64,000 nt of DNA from Xanthomonas sp. DAR 35659 (GCF_041242975.1 NZ_CP162488.1:5136001-5200000), one strand, 5' to 3'; shown: positions 21,663 through 31,894, counted from the stretch's first letter. The notes: generated from the sequence alone by a model not told the origin. Program-made: numbers and translations.

Positions 21663-24602
21663 TCAACTCGGATGCGCCGCCACCTCCGGCGGGCCGAAGT
21701 ACGAGGCCGGCAACGGCTCGCTGCGCACCACGATTTTCTGCACCACCATGGTCGGGTCGACCATCATGAGCTTGAGCACATGTCGCCCGGGGGCGGCAAC
21801 CGACTGCGCGACGGTCAGAATGCGCGCGTTGTTGCGTGCGTTCTCGTAGAACGCCTCACCCAGGAAGTCCTGCGACGCCTGCTGCTCCGGCGTGAACACG
21901 CTGACGACCTGCGGCGGCTGATCATCGAAGGCAACGGCGACGCTGAGTTGGTGGGTGGTGTCGACGTTGAGCGTGGGGTTGGTGACCAGATCGATCTCGT
22001 AGCGACCGGCCCTGGCCAGGTACACGGGATATTCCAGGCGCGGCGCGGTGCGCGGGTCGGCGAACGACGGCGCGGTGACGGGAAAGACCGACATCGCGGC
22101 CCGCGCGCGGCCGTAGTCCGGAATGCGCTCCCAGCGCACGCCGTTGACGGCGACGTTGCGTTCGAACGCATCGGCGGCGATCGCGATCGGCCCCCGCAGG
22201 CCGCCGAATGCGCCACGCGCCTGGCGCTGCTGCGCCGCGGAGGCCTTGATCGCCTTGACCCGGATCGTCCGCTCCTCCTGCGTGCCGGTGACCACGATCG
22301 TTCCGCTCTGCTCGCCGACGGCGGCCTTGTTCCAGTCGATCTCGACCCAGAAGCGCCGGTCCTCGCGCCCGACCCCGAACGGCTTGCCTTCGGTGATCAC
22401 GATCCAAGGCTCGGCCGCCGCCATCTTGAACGCGATCGGCCGGGCGCCGCGCGGGAACACGTCGACGTAATGCCGCTGCCGGCACAGGCTGTCGAACGTC
22501 GGCAACTCCGGATCGAGCCAGAAGCCAGGCCAACCGGGCACCGAGCCTTCGACCGCCACCGCATAGTCGGCGGTGTCCTGCACGTCCAGCGCGACGACGC
22601 CCGGCATGATGTTCGCCGGCGGCGAATACCAGTCGAAATAGCCCAGATGCACCTGGTCCATGAGGTGGTTCCATTTGCCGCCGGCCAGGCGCGTGTTGTA
22701 GTACGCGGTCAGCTCGCGGTCGCGCTGGAACAGCCGGCGCACGTGTTCGGCTTCGGCATTGGCGCTGGCGCGGCCCTGTTGCGCATAGAACCGGTTGCGG
22801 GCCGCGGCGATGTTCAGCTCGGTCGCCGTCGCGCACGCCTTCACCGGATGCAGCACCAGTTGGTAATAGGCGTCGAGCGCGTCCGCCGGCAGCGCCGACT
22901 GGATGCTTTCGGCCTGCGCCACCAGCGTGGTCCAGGCGTCCAGCACGCGCTCGGCCTCGCGATAGTGCAACAGGCTGAAGGTGTCCGGCTTCACCAGTTC
23001 CGGCTTGCGCCAGGCATTGTACTTCGCATATTTCGCGACGATCTCGGCGATCGGCACCGCGTGCTCCGCGCCGAACTCGCGGCTCGCCCAGCGCTGCGTC
23101 CAGGCGGCGACATCCTCCCTGCCGATCGCGTCCGGTTTCCACGCTAGCCGCAGGAAGAACTCGATCGGGATCTCCAGCGGCTTGAAATCGCCGACGTTGG
23201 CGATCCAGATCCGGTCGGCGCCGTAGCGGTACGCCAAGTTCATCTGCTCCCAGATCTTCGGCAGCGGATTGCTGTTGAGCCACTTGTACGAGAACGGCCC
23301 GCCGTTCATGTCCATGTGGTAGTAGATGCCGGAGCCGCCGGCACGCTGGCGCTCCACGGGCTTGGGCAGCCGGCGCAGATTGCCGACATTGTCGTCGGTG
23401 AACAGCAAGGTGACGTCGTCCGGCAGCGTCAGGCCAGCGTCGTAGAACTTCTGCACCTCGGTGAACAGGGCCCACAGTTGCGGGACCTCGCTCGGGTCCT
23501 TGCCCAGTTCCGTGGCGAGGATGCTGCGCTGGTCGGCGATGATGGTTTCGAGCAGGCGCATGTCGGCCTGCAGATCGCCGGCACTGGCCATGGCCACGTC
23601 GCCGTCGCCGCGCATGCCCACCGTCACCAGCACTTCGTGCGCGCGGTTGCGCGCGATGCCTTCGCGGAAGAAGGTCTGCAGCGCGTCCTTGTTGGTGGCG
23701 TAGTTCCATTCGCCGTTGCCGTACCGGTCGCGGTGGTCGGTCCACTCCTTGTGCGCACGCATCATCGGCTCGTGGTGCGAGGTACCCATGACGATGCCGT
23801 ACTCGTCGGCGAGCCGCGCATTGTCCGGATCGTCCTGCGCGAACGCGTTGTCCCACATCGCCGGCCACAGGTAGTTCGCGCGCAGGCGCAGCAGCACTTC
23901 GAACAGCCGGGTATAGAACGCCGCGTTCATTCCGCCGAATTTCTCGGTGGTCCACTTGCCCAGGCATGGTTGCTCATCGTTGAGGAACACGCCGCGATAC
24001 TTCACCGCGGGCGGGCCTTGGAAGTGCTTGCCGCGCCGGATCGCGATCGCCGCGCGGCGGCGCACCGGCACGTCCGCCCACCAGTACCAGGGCGACACAC
24101 CGATCTGCTCGGACAGCTCATAGATGCCGTAGATGGTGCCGCGCTTGTCGCTGCCGGCGATCACCAGCGCTTCGGCCACTCCCGGGGCCGGTTCGGTGAC
24201 GGTCTGCAGCGTGTAGGACTCCCACTGCCCGCGGATCGGCGCGACATCGAGCTTGCCGACCGCGACCAGCGCATCGATGAGCGCACTTTTGCCGAGGGTG
24301 CCGACCAGTAGCACCGTCGCGCCCGCGGCGGCGGGAGCGGGGGCGTGCAGGACCTGCGCCGGCGTGCCGGACACGCGGCCGATGTCCTCGGCGAGGTCGC
24401 GCGCCGCCCTCGCCACACCGGGGAAATCCCGCGCATCCACATGGATCGGCACGGCCTGCCCGTCCGCGGCGATTCGAAATTCTGTGTTAGCGCTATCAAA
24501 AATGGCCATGGCGTGCAGCGGCGAGGCGAGGATTGCCACGCTCCCGGCACCGGCAATGAAATCGCGGCGCGACAGGAGGAAGGAGGAACTCGATTCGGAC
24601 AT
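21663..24602 (-). CDS. GH115 alpha-glucuronidase, Tat-exported
   Basis: Large secreted hydrolase of 979 residues that in this family removes 4-O-methyl-glucuronic acid from xylan. The N-terminus MSESSSSFLLSRRDFIAGAG is a twin-arginine signal. Family segments include GTIYGIYELSEQIGVSPWYWW, RGVFLNDEQP, LRLRANYLWPAMWDNAF, GTSHHEPMMRAHKEW, TDDNVGNLRRLP and YYHMDMNGGPFSYKWLNSNP. The C-terminal beta domain begins near GTIVVTGTQEERTI. The start at 24602 gives the Tat signal; the frame runs 189 bases further upstream without one. It fits a plant-associated lifestyle. Confidence 0.92.
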   Translation of the reverse strand: MSESSSSFLLSRRDFIAGAGSVAILASPLHAMAIFDSANTEFRIAADGQAVPIHVDARDFPGVARAARDLAEDIGRVSGTPAQVLHAPAPAAAGATVLLVGTLGKSALIDALVAVGKLDVAPIRGQWESYTLQTVTEPAPGVAEALVIAGSDKRGTIYGIYELSEQIGVSPWYWWADVPVRRRAAIAIRRGKHFQGPPAVKYRGVFLNDEQPCLGKWTTEKFGGMNAAFYTRLFEVLLRLRANYLWPAMWDNAFAQDDPDNARLADEYGIVMGTSHHEPMMRAHKEWTDHRDRYGNGEWNYATNKDALQTFFREGIARNRAHEVLVTVGMRGDGDVAMASAGDLQADMRLLETIIADQRSILATELGKDPSEVPQLWALFTEVQKFYDAGLTLPDDVTLLFTDDNVGNLRRLPKPVERQRAGGSGIYYHMDMNGGPFSYKWLNSNPLPKIWEQMNLAYRYGADRIWIANVGDFKPLEIPIEFFLRLAWKPDAIGREDVAAWTQRWASREFGAEHAVPIAEIVAKYAKYNAWRKPELVKPDTFSLLHYREAERVLDAWTTLVAQAESIQSALPADALDAYYQLVLHPVKACATATELNIAAARNRFYAQQGRASANAEAEHVRRLFQRDRELTAYYNTRLAGGKWNHLMDQVHLGYFDWYSPPANIMPGVVALDVQDTADYAVAVEGSVPGWPGFWLDPELPTFDSLCRQRHYVDVFPRGARPIAFKMAAAEPWIVITEGKPFGVGREDRRFWVEIDWNKAAVGEQSGTIVVTGTQEERTIRVKAIKASAAQQRQARGAFGGLRGPIAIAADAFERNVAVNGVRWERIPDYGRARAAMSVFPVTAPSFADPRTAPRLEYPVYLARAGRYEIDLVTNPTLNVDTTHQLSVAVAFDDQPPQVVSVFTPEQQASQDFLGEAFYENARNNARILTVAQSVAAPGRHVLKLMMVDPTMVVQKIVVRSEPLPASYFGPPEVAAHPS

Positions 24603-24924
24603 GGGGTGGACTCGGTGGCGAATGGAGTGAGAGCACGCGCGACGCCCAGCGACGGGGCCGCGCCCGATTTCGTTGGAACGGCGCTGGCCGGCCCATGCAG
24701 CGACTGGGAACGAACGGACGATAGGCGGGACATCACGCGGTTCGCAAGACAAATGCGGTGCCCCACCCTTTGCCGCGGTATGGCGCGGCAAATTCTGGCG
24801 CTACTGCTGCACGGCAGCATGGGCTTGCGCTGGTTTCGCCCTGCTCAAGCGCCGGCGTCCGGCCCGCGTGACCGAACCGCCGGGGATTCCGCGCTCGCGG
24901 CGGCTGGGCGTAGGCGCTTGGCCG
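24603..24924. other. Intergenic stretch upstream of the GH115 gene
   Basis: About 320 bases that must include the GH115 promoter. I found no clear -35/-10 pair, operator or repeat in it. Confidence 0.4.
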
Positions 24925-25296
24925 TCAGCCGATCTGCTGCCCCACCCACCAGGTCGTGCCGCCTGCGTCGCCGCGGCGGTCCGCATCGTCCTTCTGCACC
25001 GGTTCCTGCACCGCGACCGCGCCAGCGGCCAGCGCGCGCCGATAGGTCGCGTCCACATCGCGCACATAGACGTGGATGTGCGCCGGCTGCGCCGGCCAGC
25101 CCTCGACCGCGTCGCAGAACATCAACACGCTGTCGTCGATGCGCACCTCGCCGTGCGCGAGCGTGCCGCCTTCGCCGGGAATCTGCCGCAGCGGTTCTGC
25201 ATCGAACACCGCGACCAGGAACGCGATGGTCCGCCGCGCGCCGTCGACGATGAGATAGGGGGACACCGCGTTGTAGCCGTCCGGCTTGAAGTGCAT
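24925..25296 (-). CDS. VOC-superfamily (glyoxalase/PhnB-like) protein
   Basis: Small soluble protein of 123 residues with the paired beta-alpha-beta modules of the VOC fold: SPYLIVDGARRTIAFLVAVFDAEPL, then HGEVRIDDSVLMFCDA and [21 protein letters not shown]. The typical ending TTWWVGQQIG follows. The ATG at 25296 is preceded by AAGGAGG at ideal spacing, so the longer frame to 25434 is rejected. Enzymatic role unknown; PhnB-like members may bind a metal and a small ligand. Confidence 0.88.
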   Translation of the reverse strand: MHFKPDGYNAVSPYLIVDGARRTIAFLVAVFDAEPLRQIPGEGGTLAHGEVRIDDSVLMFCDAVEGWPAQPAHIHVYVRDVDATYRRALAAGAVAVQEPVQKDDADRRGDAGGTTWWVGQQIG

Positions 25297-25503
25297 ATTT
25301 CCTCCTTGGCGAGCATCGGATACGAATGGGTACGCCGGACCATAACGGTTCAACTCGCCGGCGCACATGCCACCGCAGGCCCGGGTGCAGATGCGCCTGT
25401 CGCCGGCATCCGTCACAGCGGCGTCCATTGCCATAGCGGCTGCATGACGCCGATACGCGTTACCACGTCGCGCGGCGCGGACATGCGCCAGGCGGGGATC
25501 GGC

Positions 25504-25854
25504 TCAGGTGGCGTGGCGCGCGCGCCATCCATGGATGATCTCGGCGACCACATAGGCCACGAACGCCAGCGCCAACACCCCCATGTTCCAAAACGGCAGC
25601 AGGCGCAGGCGGTCGTAAAAGCTGTTCTGGACCTCGAGCTGCACGACCTGCCCGGTCGGTCCGCCACCCTGATCCCGCACGGGTACCGCATCCTCCATAG
25701 AGGGCGAATCCACCAGCCGCACCTCGACCGCTTTCGCCGGAAGGCTATGCCACATGCCCTTGTACAGAATCGCCATCGACGAGAAGGTATAAAGGTTGAG
25801 CGTCAGCAGCAGCAGGAAGGTGAGGAACACGATCACGCGTTGCGCAAGATTCAT
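25504..25854 (-). CDS. Small two-helix membrane protein of unknown function
   Basis: 116-residue protein with an N-terminal helix (NLAQRVIVFLTFLLLLTLNL) and a C-terminal helix (MGVLALAFVAYVVAEII) flanking a polar loop of about 50 residues, probably periplasmic. The start at 25854 has AAGGAG 7 bases upstream. I do not recognise the family. It lies downstream of the Pat-type gene and its small partner on the same strand. Confidence 0.72.
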   Translation of the reverse strand: MNLAQRVIVFLTFLLLLTLNLYTFSSMAILYKGMWHSLPAKAVEVRLVDSPSMEDAVPVRDQGGGPTGQVVQLEVQNSFYDRLRLLPFWNMGVLALAFVAYVVAEIIHGWRARHAT

Positions 25855-25968
25855 GTCGGACTCCTTGTACGCCTTGCGTGTCATATGCAATCGATGCGTC
25901 ATTGATCGTGCAATGCCGGCTTGGCGAGATCAACCGCCGCGGCGCGCGCGCATGCGGCCCGCATCGGC

Positions 25969-26379
25969 TCACAGCGCGCAGGAACTCACCCGTGCAGCCA
26001 GGGTGAAGGGCACCTTGCCCAGGTCGTCGAGCCCTTCGAAATCGAACACGTAAGTCCCCTTGACCACGACGGTCAGTTCCCCGTCGCGCGAGGCATGGAA
26101 GGTCAGCGAGGCGACATCGACCGGATGGTGCGCATGCTCCAGCAGGATCGAGCCGTCGATGCTGCCGTCCTCCGGGTCCAACGGGAAGACGAAGTGCTGT
26201 CCGGCCAGCTCGCGCAAGTGCAGCGACGGCAGCGCGATGCCGTCCAGGCGGATCGCCGTGTCCACCAGCGCGCCTTCGTGCAGGAACGGCCGCAGCAGGA
26301 TCTCCATCGATGCCGCGTCCGCCGCGCCGAACAGAAAGGCATGCCGCGGTTGCAGCAGTTTGACCGGGAAATTCGCCAT
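25969..26379 (-). CDS. Hypothetical protein coupled to the Pat-type acyltransferase gene
   Basis: 136-residue soluble protein, acidic and beta-rich in appearance (LEHAHHPVDVASLTFHASRDGELTV), ending in SSCAL. No recognised family. It starts 12 bases after the stop of the large acetate-CoA-ligase/GNAT gene on the same strand, so the two are very likely co-transcribed. A link to protein acylation is only an inference from this position. Confidence 0.65.
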   Translation of the reverse strand: MANFPVKLLQPRHAFLFGAADAASMEILLRPFLHEGALVDTAIRLDGIALPSLHLRELAGQHFVFPLDPEDGSIDGSILLEHAHHPVDVASLTFHASRDGELTVVVKGTYVFDFEGLDDLGKVPFTLAARVSSCAL

Positions 26380-26391
26380 GTTCGTGTGTCC

Positions 26392-29088
26392 TTACGAAGT
26401 CGCCACCGGCAGCACCACATCCATCAGCGTGGCATCGTCCGGGTCGGGCGTGGCCTTGAAGCCGAGCTGCTGGCACATCGCCAGCATGGTGCGATTCTCG
26501 CGCAGCACCTGGCCTTCGACCACGTTGAGGCCGAGCCAGCCGGCGTACTCGATCATGATCCGCATCAGTTGCCAGCCGATGCCGTGGCCCTTGAGGTCGG
26601 AGCGGATCAGGATGCCGTATTCGCCGCGGTCGTAGTCGGCGTCGGCGTGCAGGCGCACCGCGCCGAGCATGTCGCCGCTGCGCGGTTCGATCGCCACCAG
26701 CGCGATGGAACGCGCGTAGTCGAGCTGGGTCAGGCGCGCGATGAATTCGTGGCTGAAGTGCTTCACCGCCTGGAAGAAGCGCAGGCGCAGGTCCTCGTCG
26801 GTGACGCGGGCGAAGAAGCTGCGGAACAGCGCGTCGTCCTCCGGCCGTACCGGGCGCACGAACGCGGCGGCGCCGTCGTTGAGCACGATGCGCCGCTCCC
26901 ACTCCTTGGGATACGGGAAGATCGCGAAGCGCGGGTGGCCGCGGCCCTTGTGCAGGCGCCGCGGCGGCGCCACCGCCACCCGCGCGTCCACCGCGATCAC
27001 GCCGTCGCGGTCGGCCAGCAGCGGATTGATGTCCAGTTCGCGGATCTCCGGCAGGTCGGCGGCCAGTTGCGCCAGCTTGACCAGCACCATCGCCACCGCG
27101 CGCTCGTCGGCGGCGGGCACGTCGCGGTAGGCCTTGAGGATGCGGCTGACGCGGGTGCGGCCGATCAGTTCGTGGGCCAGGCGCAGGTCCAGCGGCGGCA
27201 GCGCCAGCGCCTTGTCGTCGATCACTTCCACCGCGATGCCGCCACGGCCGAACACGATCACCGGGCCGAAGGTGGGGTCGTCGGCGATGCCGGCGATCAG
27301 TTCGCGCGCCTTCGGCCGCAGCAGCGAGGGCTGCACCAGCACGCCGTCGATGCGCGCCTGCGGCCGCGCGGCGCGCGCCCGCGCGAGGATGCCCTCGGCC
27401 GCATCGTGCACCGCCTCCACGCTGACCAGGTTGAGGCGCACGCCGTCCACGTCGGACTTGTGCGGGATGTCGGCCGAGTGGATCTTCACCGCCACCGCCA
27501 GGCCCTGCGCCAGCATCGGCGCCGCGGCCGCCGCGGCCTCGGCGGCGGTGGCGGCATGCACCACCGGCGCGGTGGGAATGCCGTAGGCGGCGAGCAGGCG
27601 GTTGCTGTCCAGCGGATCCAGCCAGGTCTGGCCGGCGGCCAACGCGGCATCGACGATGCCGCGCGCGCTGGCCGCGTCGAACACGAAATCCTCCGGCAGG
27701 CTCGGCGGCGTCTCCATCAGCGCCGCCTGCGCCTCGCGGTAGCGCACCAGGTGCATGAAGCCGCGCACCGCGTCGGCCTCGGTGGCGTAGGTGGGGATGT
27801 GCGCGGCGTTGAGCGCGGCGGTGGCGCTTTCGTCGTTGCCGAGCCACACCGCGAACACCGGCTTGTCGCGGTGGTGGCGCGAACGCAGCCCCAGGATGCG
27901 GGTCAGCGCCTGCGCGGCGTCGGCCGAGGAGGTGAAGGCGGTCGGCACGTTGACCACCAGCACCGCGTCGTTCTCCGGATCGGCCAGCAGCGCCTCGGCG
28001 GCGGCGGCGTAGCGCTCGCCGTCGGCATCGACCACGATGTCCACCGGATTGGCGTGCGACCACTCCTGCGGCAGCGCCTGCTCCAGCCGCTGCAGGGTCT
28101 GCGGCGACAGGCCGGCCAGGGTGCCGCCGAGATCGGCGAGCTGGTCCACCGCCAGGCGGCCGACGCCGCCGCCGTTGCTGAGGATGGCCAGGCGGCGGCC
28201 GGGGAAGGTGCTGAGCCGGCCCAGGGTCTCGGCCGCGGCGAACAGTTCGTCCAGCGCACGCACGCGCAGCAGGCCGGCGCGGGCGAAGGCGGCGCCGTAG
28301 ACCGCGTCGGAGCTGGCCAGCGCCTGCACGTGGGTGTCGGCGTTGGGATCGATGCGCAGCTGGCGGCCCGACTTCACCACCACCACCGGCTTGGCGCGCG
28401 CGGCGGCGCGCGCGGCCGACATGAACTTGCGCGCATCGCGGATGTGTTCGACGTACAGCAGGATCGCGCGGGTGCGGTAGTCGGTGGCGAAGTAGTCGAG
28501 CAGGTCGCCGAAGTCCACGTCCAGCGCATCGCCCAGCGACACCACCGCGGAAAAGCCGACCGAGCGCGCCACGCCCCACTCCACCAGCGCCGCGGCGATG
28601 GCGCTGGATTCGGAGACCAGCGCCAGATCGCCGGGCTGCGGGCAATGCGCGGCGATACTGGCGTTGAGCTTGGCGTGCGGGGCGATCACGCCCAGGCAAT
28701 GCGGGCCGAGCAGGCGCAGGCCCTTGGCGCGCGCCGCCGCCTCGGCCCGCGCCGCGGCCGAGCCGGGGCCTTCGCCCAGGCCGGCGGTGAGGATGATCAC
28801 CGCGGCCACTCCTTGGCGCGCGGCGATGGCAACGATGCGCGGCACCATCCGCGCCGGCACGGTGATGACCACCAGATCCGGCACCCACGGCAGATCGGTG
28901 AGCCGGCGCACGGTGGGCATGCCGTCGATCTCGCGGTAGCGCGGGCTGACCCAGCCGATCTGGCCGGGGAAGCCGGCGGCGCGCAGGTTGCGCACCACCG
29001 CGCGCCCGGCCGAGCGCTCGCGCGGGCTGCCGCCGACGATGGCGACCGAGGCGGGGCGGAACACGGACTGCAGGTGGTAGGTGCTCAT
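26392..29088 (-). CDS. Pat/YfiQ-type protein: NDP-forming acyl-CoA synthetase domains fused to GNAT acetyltransferase
   Basis: 898-residue cytoplasmic protein. It has a CoA-binding domain (SVAIVGGSPRERSAGR, residues 13-110), a succinyl-CoA-ligase-like domain (GPHCLGVIAP, SESSAIAAALVEW), an ATP-grasp-like domain (about 500-690: AVKIHSADIPHKSDVDGVRLNL) and a C-terminal GNAT domain (about 730-890: RSGDMLGAVRLHADADYDRG, GHGIGWQLMRIMIEYA). Relatives acetylate lysines on acetyl-CoA synthetase and other enzymes. A start with no overlap to neighbours supports 29088. Confidence 0.9.
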   Translation of the reverse strand: MSTYHLQSVFRPASVAIVGGSPRERSAGRAVVRNLRAAGFPGQIGWVSPRYREIDGMPTVRRLTDLPWVPDLVVITVPARMVPRIVAIAARQGVAAVIILTAGLGEGPGSAAARAEAAARAKGLRLLGPHCLGVIAPHAKLNASIAAHCPQPGDLALVSESSAIAAALVEWGVARSVGFSAVVSLGDALDVDFGDLLDYFATDYRTRAILLYVEHIRDARKFMSAARAAARAKPVVVVKSGRQLRIDPNADTHVQALASSDAVYGAAFARAGLLRVRALDELFAAAETLGRLSTFPGRRLAILSNGGGVGRLAVDQLADLGGTLAGLSPQTLQRLEQALPQEWSHANPVDIVVDADGERYAAAAEALLADPENDAVLVVNVPTAFTSSADAAQALTRILGLRSRHHRDKPVFAVWLGNDESATAALNAAHIPTYATEADAVRGFMHLVRYREAQAALMETPPSLPEDFVFDAASARGIVDAALAAGQTWLDPLDSNRLLAAYGIPTAPVVHAATAAEAAAAAAPMLAQGLAVAVKIHSADIPHKSDVDGVRLNLVSVEAVHDAAEGILARARAARPQARIDGVLVQPSLLRPKARELIAGIADDPTFGPVIVFGRGGIAVEVIDDKALALPPLDLRLAHELIGRTRVSRILKAYRDVPAADERAVAMVLVKLAQLAADLPEIRELDINPLLADRDGVIAVDARVAVAPPRRLHKGRGHPRFAIFPYPKEWERRIVLNDGAAAFVRPVRPEDDALFRSFFARVTDEDLRLRFFQAVKHFSHEFIARLTQLDYARSIALVAIEPRSGDMLGAVRLHADADYDRGEYGILIRSDLKGHGIGWQLMRIMIEYAGWLGLNVVEGQVLRENRTMLAMCQQLGFKATPDPDDATLMDVVLPVATS

Positions 29089-29233
29089 GGCGGGCGCGGG
29101 GCGGGCAAGCGGTGCGACAACGGTACACGGGTGATGCGGGCGCGGGGATGATCGGTGGATGCGGATGCGCCGCGGCCTGTCGCGTCGCTGCGTCGGCCGC
29201 TACGGGAAAGGCGGTGGATTCCGGCGTCCATGC

Positions 29234-29258
29234 GTCGGGGGCTGAAGCCCCTCCCACA
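29234..29258 (-). repeat. Diverged REP, single
   Basis: GTCGGGGGCTGAAGCC followed by CCTCCCACA matches the REP layout, but the stem has changed on both sides so that pairing is kept. Such compensatory change points to the hairpin as the conserved feature. Confidence 0.7.
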
Positions 29259-29423
29259 GTGCTTTCGCTGGCATTCCGGTGCCGATTCCGGCGGGGCCGA
29301 GGCTCGTCCTACACCATGCCAGGACGCTGGCCAGGGGTTCCTGCGGGAGCGACGTCAGGGCACCTCTACTACCTTCAGTCCGGAAGCTGCACGCTGCGCG
29401 TGTCGATGGCATGTCGTTTTCCT

Positions 29424-29488
29424 GTCGCGGCTGAAGCCGCTCCTACAACCGCGCGCGGCGCCCCTGTAGGAGCGGCTTCAGCCGCGAC
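29424..29488. repeat. Inverted pair of REP palindromes
   Basis: Minus-strand REP 29424-29447 and plus-strand REP 29465-29488, 17 bases apart. Confidence 0.9.
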
Positions 29489-29823
29489 AGAAGAACGAAG
29501 TGGCCATGATGCCAAGGCCTCCATGGCAACCGCGGCCGCAACGCCACCGCGTCCCTTTGCCAACGCGCCTTTGCCACGTCAGGACATGCCGAACGCCTCG
29601 ATGCCCGGTGGGCGCATCGGCGGCTCGAAATGCATCGACATGCTGTTTTGGGGGGTATTAGATGTGCCCTACGTCACGCGGGAGCCGACGCCAAGGGGTC
29701 CCCTCCCGCGGCCCGCCCGATCTCCGACGCTGCCGAAGGCCGGCTCCGGCCCGCGGCCTCCCCCCAATCAGGGTAAGCGGGCAGTCGCATCGCGGCCGCA
29801 TAATGGCGCGATGGAGACGACTC

Positions 29824-31653
29824 GTGCATAGCGGCGGCCTGGAGCTGGCGCTCGTATTGCTGCTGGCCGCGGTGATCGCGGTGCCGGTGTTCAAGCGCCT
29901 GGGCCTGGGCGCCGTGCTGGCCTATCTGGCCGCCGGCGTGGTGCTGGGGCCGGACGGGCTGGGCTTCGTGCAGGACACCGAGCGCATCCTCAACGCCGCC
30001 GAGATCGGCGTGGTGATGCTGCTGTTCCTGATCGGCCTGGAACTGTCGCCGGCGCGGCTGAAGCTGATGCGGCGCGCGGTGTTCGGCGCCGGCACCGCGC
30101 AGGTGGCGCTGACCGCGCTGCCGCTGGGCGTGCTGCTGCTGTGCCTGGACGTGAACTGGAAGAGCGCGCTGGTGGTGGGCCTGGCGCTGGCGCTGTCGTC
30201 CACCGCGGTCGGCCTGCAGCTGCTGGCCGAGCGCAAGGCGCTCAACAGCGACTACGGCCGGCTCGGCTTCGCGATCCTGCTGTTCCAGGACCTGATCGCG
30301 ATCCCGCTGCTGGCCGCGATTCCGCTGCTCGGCGGAGCCAAGAACGACACCCTGACCTGGTCCGAGGTGGCGCAGGCGCTGGGCGCGTTGGCGCTGGTGG
30401 TGCTGTGCGGGCGGCTGGTGCTGCGCCACCTGTTCCGCATGGTCGCGCGCACGCGCATGCCCGAGGTCTTCACCGCCAGCGCGCTGCTGGTGGTGCTGGG
30501 CAACGCCTGGTTCCTGCAGAAGGCCGGGCTGAGCCCCAGCCTGGGCGCGTTCCTGGCCGGCGTGCTGCTGGCCGATTCGGAATTCCGGCACGAACTGGAG
30601 GCGCAGATCGAGCCGTTCCAGGGCCTGCTGCTGGGCGTGTTCTTCATCGCCGTGGGCATGGGCATCGACCTGGACCGCATCGTCGCCGAACCGTGGCTGA
30701 TCGCCGGCGGCGTGGCCACGCTGCTGCTGGTCAAGTTCGGCCTGCTGGTCGGCATCGGCCGGGTGGCGCGGCTGCCGCTGCGCAGCGCGCTGCTGCTCGG
30801 CAGCCTGCTGTGGCTGGGCGGCGAATTCGCCTTCGTGGTGTTCACCGAGGCGCAGCGCGCGCAGTTGCTCGACGACGCCAACCACGACCGCCTGGTCGCG
30901 GTGGTCGGCGTGTCGATGGCGCTGACCCCGCTGCTGCTGATCGGCATGCAGCGTCTGCTCGACGGCGGCGAGGCGGCCAAGGCCAGGCGCGTGCCGCCGC
31001 CGGCCGCCAGCTACGACACCGTCGATGCGCAGCGCGCGCAGGTGCTGATCGCCGGCATGGGCCGCTTCGGCCAGGTCGTGGCGCGGCTGCTGACCGCGCA
31101 GCGCATTCCGTTCGTGGCGCTGGAGCACAACCCGGACACGGTCGAGGACCTGCGCCGCTTCGGCAACAAGATCTACTACGGCGACCCCAGCCGCCCGGAC
31201 CTGCTGCGCGCGGCCGGCAGCGACAGCATCGGCATCTTCGTGGTGGCGATGGACGATCCGGAAACCAACATCAAGACCACGCGGCTGATCCGCCGCCTGT
31301 ATCCGAAGGCGCAGGTGCTGTCGCGCGCGCGCAACCGCCAGCACGCCTGGCGGCTGATGGACCTGGGCGCCGAACCGTTCCGCGAAGTGTTCGCCTCCAG
31401 CCTGGAGCTGAGCGAGAAGGTGCTGGTGAGCCTGGGGCTGAGCGCGGACACCGCGCGCGACCGCATCGCCCGCTTCCGCCAGCACGACGAGCAACTGCTG
31501 CGCGCGCAGCACCTGGTGTACGACGACGACGCGGCGGTGGTGCAGACCTCGCGCGATGCGCGTGCGGATTTGATGCGGCTGTTCGAGGCGGACGTGGGCG
31601 AGACGCCGCCGGACGCGGCGCGCGATGCGGGTGCGGCGAAGACGCAGGCGTAG
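29824..31653 (+). CDS. Kef-type monovalent cation:proton antiporter (CPA2)
   Basis: Inner-membrane antiporter of about 609 residues. About twelve hydrophobic segments (residues 5-380) contain LGAVLAYLAAGVVLGPDGLG and the motif QDLIAIPLLA. A cytoplasmic RCK/TrkA-N domain follows from about 408 (VLIAGMGRFGQVVARLL) and binds nucleotide. The GTG at 29824 has GGAG 7 bases upstream; an ATG at 29803 in the same frame is the alternative. Kef systems export potassium and acidify the cell in response to electrophiles. Confidence 0.88.
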   Translation: MHSGGLELALVLLLAAVIAVPVFKRLGLGAVLAYLAAGVVLGPDGLGFVQDTERILNAAEIGVVMLLFLIGLELSPARLKLMRRAVFGAGTAQVALTALPLGVLLLCLDVNWKSALVVGLALALSSTAVGLQLLAERKALNSDYGRLGFAILLFQDLIAIPLLAAIPLLGGAKNDTLTWSEVAQALGALALVVLCGRLVLRHLFRMVARTRMPEVFTASALLVVLGNAWFLQKAGLSPSLGAFLAGVLLADSEFRHELEAQIEPFQGLLLGVFFIAVGMGIDLDRIVAEPWLIAGGVATLLLVKFGLLVGIGRVARLPLRSALLLGSLLWLGGEFAFVVFTEAQRAQLLDDANHDRLVAVVGVSMALTPLLLIGMQRLLDGGEAAKARRVPPPAASYDTVDAQRAQVLIAGMGRFGQVVARLLTAQRIPFVALEHNPDTVEDLRRFGNKIYYGDPSRPDLLRAAGSDSIGIFVVAMDDPETNIKTTRLIRRLYPKAQVLSRARNRQHAWRLMDLGAEPFREVFASSLELSEKVLVSLGLSADTARDRIARFRQHDEQLLRAQHLVYDDDAAVVQTSRDARADLMRLFEADVGETPPDAARDAGAAKTQA

Positions 31654-31766
31654 GACGTTGCGGTGGAGTGTGGTGCGGCGCTTGCGTGGCGTGCGCGGTG
31701 GAAGGACGGCGGTGCAGCGGCCGGTCGTGGCGGGTGCTGGATGGGCGCTGGATCCGTGCTTCGTTC

Positions 31767-31791
31767 GTCGCGGCTGGAAGCCGCTCCCACA
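31767..31791 (-). repeat. Diverged REP, single
   Basis: GTCGCGGCTGGAAGCCGC followed by TCCCACA has a one-base loop insertion and an altered head relative to the consensus. Confidence 0.7.
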
Positions 31792-31894
31792 GGCGTTGCG
31801 GCCGGCTTGCCGGTTGTGTGGAGGGAGAATCTCGATGGCGTCGGGACGTTGGCTCCGACAGCATCCGAAGCCCGACGATTGTGCGGCTTCGTTG

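Larger units (their letters stand above)
29089..29823. other. Long intergenic region with REP elements
   Basis: About 735 bases between two divergent genes. It holds a diverged REP (29234-29258), a REP pair (29424-29488) and otherwise unremarkable GC-rich sequence. Open frames within it are not supported. Confidence 0.5.

Noticed and set aside
24603..24791. N-terminal extension of the GH115 frame
   Set aside because: No ribosome binding site or family similarity; the Tat signal starts at 24602.
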